A stretch of 64,000 bases of DNA from Chryseobacterium gleum. Lineage in GTDB: Bacteria > Bacteroidota > Bacteroidia > Flavobacteriales_D > Crocinitomicaceae. The stretch spans positions 124,001-188,000 of the forward strand of contig CAMDFX010000004.1 in assembly GCA_945897805.1 (NCBI GenBank), written 5' to 3'. This document shows, piece after piece, positions 55,354 through 63,808 of the stretch; position 1 is the first letter of the stretch, and each line of letters starts with the position of its first letter. The position numbers and the translations under genes are program-made. The notes beneath the pieces are model-generated. The model made no database searches. It saw nothing but the letters and a program-made list of their open reading frames with translations, and was not told the DNA's origin.

Positions 55354-56610
55354 ATGGCAATAGTTAAATTTTTTATCCGTGACCCGAAAGCAATAAGAAA
55401 AACATCAGTTATGCTTTCATTCACCTATTCGGGAAATAGAATCAGAATTTCAACAGGAGAGCAGATTTTTCCTGCCCATTGGAATAACAAAGTAGAGAAA
55501 GTCAGAGAGGTTATTGATGAACCAAAAGCCAGTGAAATTAACAACCGATTAAAACTTATGGAATCACTAGTTACCAATGTTCATCAAAACTTTTTGCGTG
55601 ATGGAATAATTCCATCACCAAAAGAATTAATGCAGGAAATAGAAAATCAGCGAATTAAACCAACCCTGCAAACCAAAAATAAAGGATTTTGGGAACTATT
55701 TGATGATTTTGTTGAGTATAAAAGAAAACGCCTACCCAATGTAAAGGATTTTGACAATAGTTTACGAAAGCACCTCTTAAACGCTGAAAAAAAATGGAAA
55801 AAACCTCTGACTTTTGCTTCATTAAAACTAAAGGATAAAGGGTTAATAGAAATACTTGATGATTATCTAACCTTTGATGCGATAAACTCTAAGGGGGAAA
55901 AAGGATTAGCAACAAATACTGTCGGAAAACAATTTAAAAATTTAAAAGTGTTTCTTAATTGGGCTTTTTCAAATGAATATGTACCAAAATTTGATTGTAA
56001 GCACATCGTTACAAAAACAGAAGAAGTTGATGCTATATATCTGAAACAAGAGGAGGTTGATGCAATATTCAATCTTGATGACCTAACAGAACAAGAGATT
56101 TTAATCAAAGATTTGTTTATAATAGGCATAGAAACTGCTTTGCGATTTTCGGACTATATTAGAATTAAACCCGAATACATTGTAGATAATAAGCTGACTA
56201 TAAATCCAATAAAAACCATTGGCAACAAAAAAAATATAGTTCAAATTCCAATTAGCAGTAAGTTTCGAGCAATTCTAAACAAAAGAGATGGTGTGCCTCC
56301 CCGTTACGATGGAGCATTAACTGATTTTAATAAAACAGTTCGGGAATTGGCTAAAAAAGCAGGAATAAATAGTGAAGTTGTAATTTACAGAAAGATAGGA
56401 GGCGAACAAATCGAAAAGGTTTATCAAAAATATGAACTTGTGAGTTCACATACTTGCAGAAGAACATTTTGTACCCTTAAATTTTTAGCAAAAATGCCTG
56501 CCTATGTGATTATGACATTTACAGGACATAAAACAGAACGAAGTTTCCTTCGGTATTTAAAATTAGGCAATGAAGTTGTCTTTGAACAATATAAACATCA
56601 TTTTGATTGA
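55354..56610 (+). CDS. int: Tyrosine recombinase (integrase)
   Basis: The 418-residue protein is a Bacteroidetes-type tyrosine integrase. The N-terminal arm-binding and SAM-like domains occupy residues 1-215. Catalytic residues are Arg in TALRFSDY (about 260), the HTCRRTF box (about 366-372), GHK and the nucleophile Tyr401 in FLRYLKLG. All are present. It would integrate and excise the element whose genes follow, using sites near 54970-55150. A strong terminator follows at 56631. Confidence 0.93.
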   Translation: MAIVKFFIRDPKAIRKTSVMLSFTYSGNRIRISTGEQIFPAHWNNKVEKVREVIDEPKASEINNRLKLMESLVTNVHQNFLRDGIIPSPKELMQEIENQRIKPTLQTKNKGFWELFDDFVEYKRKRLPNVKDFDNSLRKHLLNAEKKWKKPLTFASLKLKDKGLIEILDDYLTFDAINSKGEKGLATNTVGKQFKNLKVFLNWAFSNEYVPKFDCKHIVTKTEEVDAIYLKQEEVDAIFNLDDLTEQEILIKDLFIIGIETALRFSDYIRIKPEYIVDNKLTINPIKTIGNKKNIVQIPISSKFRAILNKRDGVPPRYDGALTDFNKTVRELAKKAGINSEVVIYRKIGGEQIEKVYQKYELVSSHTCRRTFCTLKFLAKMPAYVIMTFTGHKTERSFLRYLKLGNEVVFEQYKHHFD

Positions 56611-56630
56611 TTGAAGTTAAGTTAAAAATT

Positions 56631-56651
56631 AAAGGTGCGTAGTGCACCTTT
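56631..56651 (+). terminator. Rho-independent terminator after the integrase
   Basis: AAAGGTGC (56631-56638) and GCACCTTT (56644-56651) form an 8-base-pair hairpin with a 5-base loop, followed by TTTTT. It is 20 bases after the integrase stop. Confidence 0.8.
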
Positions 56652-56807
56652 TTTTATGGCTTTAAATATCATTCCGAAACTTTATTTATGTAAAAATCAA
56701 ATTTTCTTAAAAAAAGTTTTAATACTTCATAAATAACACAATATCAATTATTTAATATTCAATTGCCCCGTATTTATACAGTATAAATAATCATTTTATT
56801 ATGTTTT

Positions 56808-56834
56808 GATTAGAAACCGATTAGAAACCGATTA
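56808..56834 (+). repeat. Tandem 11-bp iterons
   Basis: GATTAGAAACC occurs at 56808-56818 and 56819-56829, followed by a partial third copy GATTA. It lies about 75 bases before the first HTH gene of the element and may be an excisionase or replication-protein binding site. Confidence 0.55.
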
Positions 56835-56907
56835 CACTTTCAAGACCCTAAAAAACTATCCTATCTTTCTTTGTAATGTAAAAACCAATTAAAAACAAGA
56901 AAATATT

Positions 56908-57315
56908 ATGACAAGTAGCAAAGAAAAGAAAAGTATCGTTCATCTGAAGGTGCGTGAATTTCAAGAACTGATTGAAAATTCTCTCAATTCAACCAAGAAT
57001 AAGATTTTACAAACTGATTTGGAGGACACCCTATCAAAACTCAATGATAGTATTATTGAACTCAATGAGGATGATTTCCGAAATTTGCTAACTGATGCAA
57101 TTTCACATTCACAACTTGAGAAAAATGAACAGCAAACTAATCAGAATGAATTTAATCTTATTACTCGAATTGAAATGGCAGGCGAACTAAAAATCAGCCT
57201 TCCTACACTACGAAAATGGACTGTTAAAAAAATAATTCCAAATCACATAAAGTTAGGTGGATTCGTTTACTATGATAAGCAGAGAGTTCTTGATTTTTTA
57301 AAGGCTAAAAAATAA
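56908..57315 (+). CDS. Excisionase/MerR-like DNA-binding protein
   Basis: The 135-residue protein ends in a MerR-like winged helix: EMAGELKISLPTLRKWTVKK then IKLGGFVYYDKQRVLDFLKA (residues about 88-134). The first 80 residues are charged helices. Proteins of this kind follow integrases in Bacteroidetes mobile elements and act as excisionase or replication regulators. The next gene starts 5 bases after the stop. Confidence 0.8.
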   Translation: MTSSKEKKSIVHLKVREFQELIENSLNSTKNKILQTDLEDTLSKLNDSIIELNEDDFRNLLTDAISHSQLEKNEQQTNQNEFNLITRIEMAGELKISLPTLRKWTVKKIIPNHIKLGGFVYYDKQRVLDFLKAKK

Positions 57316-57320
57316 ATATT

Positions 57321-57527
57321 ATGAAACACGAAATAAAACAACAACTTCAAAAACAAGGATATTTAACAATGAGTGAAATGGCATCAGCACTCGGAATAAG
57401 TATTTCAACTCTTATTGTATATACAAGGAAAAACATCAAACCTATTCCGATTTCAATAGACAGAGTTATTTATTACGATATGCTAGAAGTACTTAGTTTT
57501 CAAAATTTTAAAAAAGAAAACAAATGA
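57321..57527 (+). CDS. Small HTH protein
   Basis: The 68-residue protein has a helix-turn-helix (LTMSEMASALGISISTLIVY) and a basic wing (RKNIKPIPISIDRVIYYD), the excisionase fold in minimal form. It overlaps the following gene by 4 bases. It probably helps control excision or transfer of the element. Confidence 0.7.
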   Translation: MKHEIKQQLQKQGYLTMSEMASALGISISTLIVYTRKNIKPIPISIDRVIYYDMLEVLSFQNFKKENK

Positions 57528-57796
57528 CAGAAAAACAATACCTCACTATTTTGAATTTGTTGAAAGGAATAAATCAACAAATCTCAAAAATCGGTACTCA
57601 TCCTTTATCAGATTCTTGGCTATCGAAAACACAGGTTAAACAAATCTTCGGGTACAGCGAAAATTCATTGAGAAATATCGAGAAGTATCTCGAAATCTCA
57701 AAAGTAAAAGGTAGAAAATTCTATTCTACTAAATCAGTTCTTAAATACATAGAACTGGGATTTAAAAACGATTTAAAAACTGATGAAAAGGAATAA
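57524..57796 (+). CDS. Small excisionase-like HTH protein
   Basis: The 90-residue protein has a MerR-like helix pair (WLSKTQVKQIFGYSENSLRN) and a wing (KVKGRKFYSTKSVLKYIEL). It is the third HTH protein in a row and overlaps its upstream neighbour by 4 bases; the DUF3987 gene begins 2 bases after it. The series is typical of Bacteroidetes integrative elements. Confidence 0.7.
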   Translation: MTEKQYLTILNLLKGINQQISKIGTHPLSDSWLSKTQVKQIFGYSENSLRNIEKYLEISKVKGRKFYSTKSVLKYIELGFKNDLKTDEKE

Positions 57797-57798
57797 TT

Positions 57799-59202
57799 AT
57801 GACAAATTCTGAAACAAAAGAAAATTTAGCAAAGCCTGAAACATTCATCAATCATTTTGACGAATTAAAAGGATTTAAAGATGAAAGCAAAGCAAAAGTG
57901 TCAAATTCTTTTCCGCTTGAAATTTTTCCTGTTGAAATTCAAAAAATAATAAAGGAAACAAATAAAACCTTGAATTTTCCAATTGATTTTATATGCTCAT
58001 CACTTCTTTTCGCAACATCAGTAGCAATAGGAAATTCAATGAAAATAAAGATTAAAAACGAGTGGGTGGAGAACACGGTTCTATACTTATGTTTAGTGGC
58101 GAATAAAGGCGTAAATAAAACCCATCCAATGAAATGGGCGTTGAAACCATTAAGGAAACTTGATGAATCGAATTTTGGGATTTTCTTAGAAAAAACAAAA
58201 GAATACTCAACAAACATGAAACTAACAAAAAATGAGCGTGAAGAACAAGGTTTAGACGAACCTGTAAAGCCTTTTTTTGAGCAATGTCTTGTTCAGGATT
58301 TCACTCCCGAAGCATTGAATACGATATTGAAACTAAATAAGCGTGGAATAGGAGTATCTTCGGATGAACTATCAGGATGGATTGGAAATTTCAATCGGTA
58401 TAACAAAGGTAGCGAAGAACAAATGTGGTTGAGTTCGTGGAGTGGTCAGACCATTCAGGTCAATAGAAAATCAGACGACCCGATTCTAATTCCTTTTCCA
58501 TTCATTTCAGTAATGGGAACAATTCAGCCTGCTGTTCTGAAAATTTTCGCCGAAAATAACAGAGCTGAAAATGGATTTCTCGATAGACTTCTTTTTGCTT
58601 GTGTTGAGGATTTAGAGAAACCTTATTGGTCGGAAGAAGAACTTAATCCTGATATTACGGAAAGTTGGAATGAAATTTTAAATAAAATTTCAAATCTTCC
58701 AATTCATTTAGATGAAAGTGGAAATCCTTTGTCTGAAATATTGGAATTTTCGATAGATGGAAGAAAGAGAATCTTCGAGTGGCAAAGGCAAATCACAGAT
58801 TTTTCTAACGAATCGAAAAATGACGATATTATGGGCATAAATGCGAAAATAGAAATGTATGCAATTAGATTTTCATTGATACTTCAAATGTTATTTTTTG
58901 GGTGTGGAGAAAAAAAAGACAAAGTTTCACTTAAAGCAGTTAACGGAGCGATAGCATTAGTAGAATATTTTACAAAATCTGCTTTAAGGGTTCGGGAAAT
59001 AATAAATAATTCAAATCCATTAGAAAACTTATCCGCTGACAAGAAAAACCTATACGATGCCCTGCCTGACACCTTCACAACAAAACAAGGTGTGCAACTC
59101 GCTTTCATTCACGGAATAAAGGAAAGAACGCTCAAACGGTTTCTAAATGATAAAGGATTTTTTGAAAAAATAAAGCAAGGTGAATACTCGAAAACTCAAT
59201 AA
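57799..59202 (+). CDS. DUF3987 (YfjI-like) element replication protein
   Basis: The 467-residue protein matches DUF3987: FPLEIFPVEIQKIIKETN, DFICSSLLFATSVAIGNS, VANKGVNKTHPMKWAL where a P-loop would be, then SSDELSGWIGNFNRY and FLDRLLFAC. This is a degenerate P-loop ATPase family of mobile elements, thought to act in replication or primase loading. The family Walker A (GxxGxGKSxP) is partly altered here to NKGVNKTHP. It is in one operon with the three HTH genes. Confidence 0.85.
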   Translation: MTNSETKENLAKPETFINHFDELKGFKDESKAKVSNSFPLEIFPVEIQKIIKETNKTLNFPIDFICSSLLFATSVAIGNSMKIKIKNEWVENTVLYLCLVANKGVNKTHPMKWALKPLRKLDESNFGIFLEKTKEYSTNMKLTKNEREEQGLDEPVKPFFEQCLVQDFTPEALNTILKLNKRGIGVSSDELSGWIGNFNRYNKGSEEQMWLSSWSGQTIQVNRKSDDPILIPFPFISVMGTIQPAVLKIFAENNRAENGFLDRLLFACVEDLEKPYWSEEELNPDITESWNEILNKISNLPIHLDESGNPLSEILEFSIDGRKRIFEWQRQITDFSNESKNDDIMGINAKIEMYAIRFSLILQMLFFGCGEKKDKVSLKAVNGAIALVEYFTKSALRVREIINNSNPLENLSADKKNLYDALPDTFTTKQGVQLAFIHGIKERTLKRFLNDKGFFEKIKQGEYSKTQ

Positions 59203-59210
59203 GAATCAAA

Positions 59211-59270
59211 TGGCATTTATGACATTATTGACATTTATTTCTATTTGGGTCAAAAATGTCAAAAATGCCA
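59211..59270. repeat. Imperfect inverted repeat after DUF3987
   Basis: TGGCATTTATGACATT (59211-59226) and AATGTCAAAAATGCCA (59255-59270) are inverted copies matching at 15 of 16 bases. It starts 8 bases after the stop, in a 268-base gap. It could be a terminator-like hairpin or a protein-binding or origin site; the motif TGACATT/AATGTCA occurs four times in 60 bases. Confidence 0.5.
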
Positions 59271-59470
59271 ACTGTCCTTAATTTAGAAATTGACGACAGG
59301 TTCACTTTATTGAAATAATTGAAAAAAACTATGTCAATCGTTTTAAAATAGAGCACCTTTCTCATTTGTTTATCGGGCTTTTGATTTTACAAACTACAAC
59401 TAACTTGCAGTTTAATTTGAAACTTGATTTATAATAACAAATTACCTCTTCAAACAATAAATTAAAAAAT

Positions 59471-59674
59471 ATGAACAGAGAAAAAGCACAAATGATTTTA
59501 CAATCCTATGAATGGAAGTCTTTGGTATTTATGAATTTCATATATGGTATGGTTTCAATAAATGAGTTACAAAGAATATCGCTTATGGAGTTAGAGTTTG
59601 AAGAAAGAGAAAACATCAAAAACAAAGATTTAAAAGATTGCTACGATAAGCAGAAAATTAGTTTTGAAGAGTAA
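59471..59674 (+). CDS. Small hypothetical protein of the element
   Basis: The 67-residue protein is helical (AQMILQSYEWKSLVFMNFIY, SINELQRISLMELEFEER) with no known domain. It lies between the DUF3987 and DUF6371 genes in the same direction. Codon use and position support a real gene. Confidence 0.5.
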   Translation: MNREKAQMILQSYEWKSLVFMNFIYGMVSINELQRISLMELEFEERENIKNKDLKDCYDKQKISFEE

Positions 59675-59731
59675 TATTCTGCTCATGATTAATTCTGCAA
59701 CTAATTCAGTAATGAGTTTTACAACATTATA

Positions 59732-61006
59732 ATGTATCGATATAAATTAGCTTCAAATAAAGTACAAAAAATAGATTGCCCTTTTTGCCGAGCAAAAAAA
59801 CATTGGCAACGTTACATTGATACTGAAACTGGGGAAGTTTTACCAGAAAATATCGGAAAATGTGATAATTCAGAAAAGTGTGGTCAATGGGTTACACCTA
59901 AAGAAACAGGATATTCAAAAACAATTTGGGAGCAAGAAAAAAGTAGTTTTTATGAATTTTCATATAAACACAGACATAATTTAGAAAGTGAATCAAAAAC
60001 CGAACCTCATTATTTTGATTTAGAAACATATAAAAAGGCTTTGAATCCTGAAAGATTGGAGGAAAATACCTTTTTCAAAAATTTAATAAAACTTCAAAAT
60101 CAATCATCATTTTTTCTTGAAGAACTGAATAAAGTAGTAGATATTTACAAAATAGGAACAGTTATACGTGGAAATTGGAAAGGTGCTGTGACATTTCCAT
60201 ATATAGATTTATTTGGAAATATCAGGACAGTTCAAGTTAAAAAATTCAATGAAAGCAACAACACGACTGCATTAAGCAAATTAGATAAGGTAATAATTTC
60301 TGAATTAAAAAAGGAACAAAGACAAACACCAGAATGGCTAAAAAAACACGTTGAATTTGGTGATGCATTTGGTTATTTCACCTGTCTTTTTGGTGAACAT
60401 TTATTAGGTCTTTTCCCCAAGAATCCTATTGCTTTAGTTGAAGCCCCGAAAACTGCTATTTATTGTTCGTTATATTTTGGATTACCTAAGAAAAAGGATG
60501 ATTTTATTTTTTTAGCTGTTTACAATAAAAGCAGTTTGACTTTTGATAAAATTAAAGTTTTAGAAGGGAGAAAGGTATTTGTGTTTCCCGACTTATCTGC
60601 AAATGGCGATACATTCAAGGAGTGGCAAAAGAAATCCCAGCAGTTTGAAAAACAATTAAAAAACACACAGTTTATATTTTCCGATTTACTGGAAAAATAT
60701 GCTTCTAATGAGGAAAGGGGTAATGGGTTAGATATTGCTGATTTTTTAATAAAACAAGATTGGCGATTATTTAGAAAGAACTCTAAAAACCTTTCCGAAT
60801 CTCAAGTTGTACAATATAACGAGAATGAACAGCATCCACCAACAAATGATGAACTTTTAAAACTTGCCCAAAATATAATAGGCTTCAATAATAGTAAACA
60901 AAGAACCGAAATACCTTATTTTGAAGAAATGATTGAGTTCAGAATTATCAAAGAATCTAAACCTGTATTTGGTCATTATTATTTAAGTCATTCCACTCCA
61001 TTCTGA
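59732..61006 (+). CDS. DUF6371 primase-like protein with zinc finger and Toprim-like domain
   Basis: The N-terminus has a CPFCRAKKHW...CDNSEKC zinc-finger (residues 13-50) like that of DnaG-type primases. The second half has LVEAPKTAIYCSLYF (about 233-247) and VFVFPDLSANGDTFKEW (about 284-300), the E and DxS/D positions of a Toprim-like fold. DUF6371 proteins accompany DUF3987 in Bacteroidetes elements. It probably primes element replication. Its 3' end overlaps the convergent recombinase gene by 24 bases. Confidence 0.8.
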   Translation: MYRYKLASNKVQKIDCPFCRAKKHWQRYIDTETGEVLPENIGKCDNSEKCGQWVTPKETGYSKTIWEQEKSSFYEFSYKHRHNLESESKTEPHYFDLETYKKALNPERLEENTFFKNLIKLQNQSSFFLEELNKVVDIYKIGTVIRGNWKGAVTFPYIDLFGNIRTVQVKKFNESNNTTALSKLDKVIISELKKEQRQTPEWLKKHVEFGDAFGYFTCLFGEHLLGLFPKNPIALVEAPKTAIYCSLYFGLPKKKDDFIFLAVYNKSSLTFDKIKVLEGRKVFVFPDLSANGDTFKEWQKKSQQFEKQLKNTQFIFSDLLEKYASNEERGNGLDIADFLIKQDWRLFRKNSKNLSESQVVQYNENEQHPPTNDELLKLAQNIIGFNNSKQRTEIPYFEEMIEFRIIKESKPVFGHYYLSHSTPF

Positions 61007-61609
61007 ATTGATTTTCTTAACCTTTTGAACCGTTGAAAAACTACATCCCATTATTTTGACGATTTCCGCTTGGGTGTATCCTGCCGAAAGATATTCAATT
61101 ATTTTCTTGTTTTTTGGCTTGGTCAAAAACTTAACCTCACTCTCTTTTGTGTTTATTGCCCTACCAGTGTACACGCCTCTAATTTTCGCCAATTTCACAC
61201 CTTCGATTTGACGTTCGTTTATCATCTGTTTCTCGAATGATGCCATTGTCGATAAAATGGAAATCATCAGTTCAGAAAATATGTCGTGTTTGCCATTTTC
61301 ATCAAAATTCCGAAGGTTGGGATTTCTGCACTCGACAACAATACCTTTCTCAGTTAGTTCTTTCCAAACCTGTAAAACGTCAATTGTATTTCTTCCCAAT
61401 CTATCTATGGAATGAATTGTTAAATGAGCGAGTTCTCCATTATCAATTATTTTTTTCAATTCTGAACCTTTAGGTCGTTCCCATAATGGAATTAAACCAC
61501 TGCATTTATCTGAAAAAACATAGTCAAAACTTTCGTTGTCTTGATTTTGCCTTGATTCATTTTGCGTTAATGAACTTACTCTCAAATAGAGGATTTTTAG
61601 CTTTTTCAT
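60983..61609 (-). CDS. Serine recombinase (resolvase/invertase)
   Basis: The 208-residue protein has the small serine recombinase domain: YLRVSS with catalytic Ser12, the arginines of SIDRLGRN (about 67-74) and the long E helix (SELMISILSTMASFEKQMIN). The end is a Hin-like helix-turn-helix (SAGYTQAEIVKIMGCSFSTV). Size fits resolvase/invertase, not a large integrase. The repeat-rich 61611-61727 directly upstream may be its site. Confidence 0.9.
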   Translation of the reverse strand: MKKLKILYLRVSSLTQNESRQNQDNESFDYVFSDKCSGLIPLWERPKGSELKKIIDNGELAHLTIHSIDRLGRNTIDVLQVWKELTEKGIVVECRNPNLRNFDENGKHDIFSELMISILSTMASFEKQMINERQIEGVKLAKIRGVYTGRAINTKESEVKFLTKPKNKKIIEYLSAGYTQAEIVKIMGCSFSTVQKVKKINSEWSGMT

Positions 61610-61610
61610 A

Positions 61611-61727
61611 CTACTATTTTAGGTTGTCTGCTTTGAAACTCTTTAATGGTAGAAAATACCAAGAGATTAAGTAAAACATTCTGAAATTAGAAACTACCAG
61701 TTAGGGTATAGCCTAAAATGGTAGAAA
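61611..61727. repeat. Possible res/crossover site of the serine recombinase
   Basis: CTACTATTTTAGG (61611-61623) and CCTAAAATGGTAG (61712-61724) are inverted copies with one mismatch. AATGGTAGAAA is repeated directly at 61645-61655 and 61717-61727. The block starts two bases upstream of the recombinase start codon and spans about 117 bases, the usual size and place of a resolvase res site. Confidence 0.5.
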
Positions 61728-61751
61728 TCGAAATATTCAGTATTTAATTTT

Positions 61752-61901
61752 TTAACGAACAATTTTATTTTTCTCTGTTGAACTCAAAAAGTAGGATGCA
61801 GAAATTACAATGGCTGTAAATATGAATACTCCAAGAAAATACCTTCCATCAACGGTTGAAAAGATTCTGACACGAGGTATTGATGAATATGATGCTTTCA
61901 T
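61752..61901 (-). CDS. Tiny membrane protein after the ATP-grasp gene
   Basis: A 49-codon frame from ATG at 61901-61899 to a stop at 61754-61752 encodes MKASYSSIPRVRIFSTVDGR and then a clear transmembrane helix, YFLGVFIFTAIVISASYFL, with a basic tail. It begins 5 bases after the ATP-grasp stop in the same direction, as expected for the last gene of an operon. The basic N-terminus would remain in the cytoplasm by the positive-inside rule. No family is recognised. Confidence 0.6.
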   Translation of the reverse strand: MKASYSSIPRVRIFSTVDGRYFLGVFIFTAIVISASYFLSSTEKNKIVR

Positions 61902-61906
61902 AGTTT

Positions 61907-63079
61907 TTAGTTTTTAAGTCGGAAGGTGTTTAACATTAAATCGTATAAATCTTTTGGCGATTCTACTTTCATTACTTTATCTATATTATTTGAATCGATG
62001 TATTCTACTTCTTTATCCTTTGCCATTTTAAAATATGATAAAAATTTTGGGTTCTTCAAAATACTGTCAATGGTTTGTTTTTGCTTTTGAATAGCTTTTA
62101 TCATTTGGTCAATTTTATCTTCTTGAAAACGAATAAGCAAATCATTTTTTGAAGGAAAGTCGATTTTTTCTTGCTTTTGAACAGTCCTTTCACTCGAAAT
62201 AAAATCGACCAAGTGTTCCCCTATATTTACGCCTGTAACATCCTGAATATGAAATCCATAATTTCCGTTCACCTCAATTAACTTAAAACCGTCATCGGAG
62301 CGAACAAAGTCAATTCCAGCAGTGAATAAATTAAGCGTTTTTGCACATTTGACACATAAGTCTTGTTCTTCTTGCGTGAGTGTAACAGGTATTGCAGTTG
62401 CTCCCTTATGTATATTTGCACGGAAATCTCCTTTTTGTGCCTGTCGCTTATAGGCACATATAACTTTATTACCCAAAACAATCCCTCTTAGGTCAGAGCT
62501 GTTAGTTTGAAGAAATTCTTGAATCAATATACTCGTATTTTCCTTAAATAAGGCTTGTAAAGTGCTTTTTGCCGAAATAAATGAATCTAAAAGCAAGACC
62601 CCATTTCCTTTTGACCCACTTAGAGTCTTAGCGACCAATGGTAGTCCTACCATATCAATATAGTGGTCAATCATAGATGGGTCATTTGCGTAAATTGTTT
62701 TCGGGGTAGGAATACCTTGTTGGCTACATTTTTGTAAGGTCAAAAGTTTGTTGGATGCAACCCTTAATCCTTCACCTGTTTGGGTACTAAATATTCCAAG
62801 ATTCAAATTCAAATGGTCTATAATAGTAGATGAATAAAGGATATTTGTACCAATTCTTGGTATGATTCCGCAAAATTCATTAGCATAAATTCGTTCAATT
62901 TCAGTTTTATTTGACTTCGTATAAAGCATATCATAACCTTTTCGGTTATTTATAAGCATAGCCAAATTGTTGGGATTCAATACTTCTGATTCATACCCTT
63001 TTGATTCAATTGCCCTCTTAATACTTTTAGTGGCTGAGTTATTTTCAGCGTAACTAATTATTGCTATTTTTTTCATCAT
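61907..63079 (-). CDS. RimK-type ATP-grasp ligase
   Basis: The 390-residue protein is an ATP-grasp ligase of the RimK group: GIPTPKTI, PLVAKTLSGSKGNGVLLLDS (ATP loop, about 148-167), ILIQEFLQ, the DLRGIVLGNKV strand and FKLIEVNGNYGFHIQ (metal site E-x-N). The C-terminal 100 residues are helical and unassigned. RimK enzymes add glutamate or other amino acids to a protein or peptide. The overlapping gene upstream and the tiny gene after it encode membrane proteins, which may be substrates or partners. Two ATGs in a row (63079, 63076) are possible starts. Confidence 0.85.
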   Translation of the reverse strand: MMKKIAIISYAENNSATKSIKRAIESKGYESEVLNPNNLAMLINNRKGYDMLYTKSNKTEIERIYANEFCGIIPRIGTNILYSSTIIDHLNLNLGIFSTQTGEGLRVASNKLLTLQKCSQQGIPTPKTIYANDPSMIDHYIDMVGLPLVAKTLSGSKGNGVLLLDSFISAKSTLQALFKENTSILIQEFLQTNSSDLRGIVLGNKVICAYKRQAQKGDFRANIHKGATAIPVTLTQEEQDLCVKCAKTLNLFTAGIDFVRSDDGFKLIEVNGNYGFHIQDVTGVNIGEHLVDFISSERTVQKQEKIDFPSKNDLLIRFQEDKIDQMIKAIQKQKQTIDSILKNPKFLSYFKMAKDKEVEYIDSNNIDKVMKVESPKDLYDLMLNTFRLKN

Positions 63080-63275
63080 TTTGTTTTCGATTTTTTAGAA
63101 TTTTTACGACCAAGACCATTCCCAAGCAAATAAAAGATACTATCAAGATTTTTTTTAGTGTTTCGTTTTTATCAAGTAAGGAATCGTTTGCTAATTTCAG
63201 AGCATCATTTGTTTCTTGAAGTACCTTTAAAGATTCTGGTATTCTGAATGTCTGAATAGTGGTAATATCAATCAT
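63054..63275 (-). CDS. Small single-pass membrane protein
   Basis: The 73-residue protein has a helical N-terminal half (ESLKVLQETNDALKLANDSL), one transmembrane segment (ILIVSFICLGMVLVVKIL, about 43-60) and a basic, Asn-rich tail. It overlaps the ATP-grasp gene by 26 bases and the upstream gene by 4. No known domain is seen. Confidence 0.65.
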   Translation of the reverse strand: MIDITTIQTFRIPESLKVLQETNDALKLANDSLLDKNETLKKILIVSFICLGMVLVVKILKNRKQNDEKNSNN

Positions 63276-63631
63276 TTTTCCAATTTTAATTTCTTAATTA
63301 GAATCATTTCTTCACCCAGTGTTTTTATCATATAATTATACAGACAAGGATAATTCTTGCCCTGCACAGGCAAAAAATGTGTGCAAAAATTAAGATTTAT
63401 GCCAGCTCCTTTGATAAATTCTTTGTGGAATTGCTTCTGTTCTTCATCTCTCATGAGACGATTTAAAATTTTCAGGTTCTGATAAAGTGGGCTTTGAATA
63501 TAGGAGATGCTGTGCCGAAGTTTAGTCGCTTTCCTATTGTGATATTTTATTCTATTCTCTGAACGAGCAAATTTTTGAGTGATTCTTTTTGCAAAGAATT
63601 GCTCATTTGTTAAAAGGTCATTTCGTTTCAT
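63272..63631 (-). CDS. Hypothetical basic protein, first gene of the ATP-grasp operon
   Basis: The 119-residue protein is strongly basic and helical (FAKRITQKFARSENRIKYHN, KATKLRHSISYIQ). A Cys-containing segment, NFCTHFLPVQGKNYPCLYNY, follows at about 81-100. It may bind nucleic acid, but I know no family. The next gene overlaps its stop by 4 bases, so it heads the four-gene leftward operon. Confidence 0.6.
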   Translation of the reverse strand: MKRNDLLTNEQFFAKRITQKFARSENRIKYHNRKATKLRHSISYIQSPLYQNLKILNRLMRDEEQKQFHKEFIKGAGINLNFCTHFLPVQGKNYPCLYNYMIKTLGEEMILIKKLKLEK

Positions 63632-63700
63632 ACTGCCTTAGATTTTAAAATTTTAATCTAATGTAGATGAGTATTACTTAATTAAATAAAGAAATTTCGT

Positions 63701-63730
63701 GTTTGTGCATATTTGTGCATATTTGTGTGT
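63701..63730 (+). repeat. Tandem TTTGTGCAT repeats
   Basis: A 10-base unit (GTTTGTGCAT, ATTTGTGCAT, ATTTGTGTGT) occurs three times without gaps upstream of the leftward ATP-grasp operon. With the palindrome at 63783-63808 it forms a probable regulatory or origin-type region. The remaining 369 bases to the window edge hold no gene that I can support. Confidence 0.55.
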
Positions 63731-63782
63731 TTTTGATGCATTTGAAAACATATTAATCTATTTAAAAGTGCTTTTAAATGTT

Positions 63783-63808
63783 TTTAAATATGTGATCACA
63801 TATTTAAA
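63783..63808. repeat. 26-base perfect palindrome
   Basis: The sequence is symmetrical about TGTGA/TCACA at 63791-63800, with arms extending through ATAT and TTTAAA on each side for 13 bases. The TGTGA-N0-TCACA core is CRP-site-like but lacks the usual 6-base spacer. It is probably an operator for the ATP-grasp operon or for a gene beyond the window. Confidence 0.55.

Noticed and set aside
61810-61917. A 35-codon plus-strand frame (MAVNMNTPRKYL) that could be a peptide precursor for the ATP-grasp ligase
   Set aside because: It lies antisense to the better-supported 49-codon membrane protein gene and the ligase 3' end, with no ribosome binding site or promoter.
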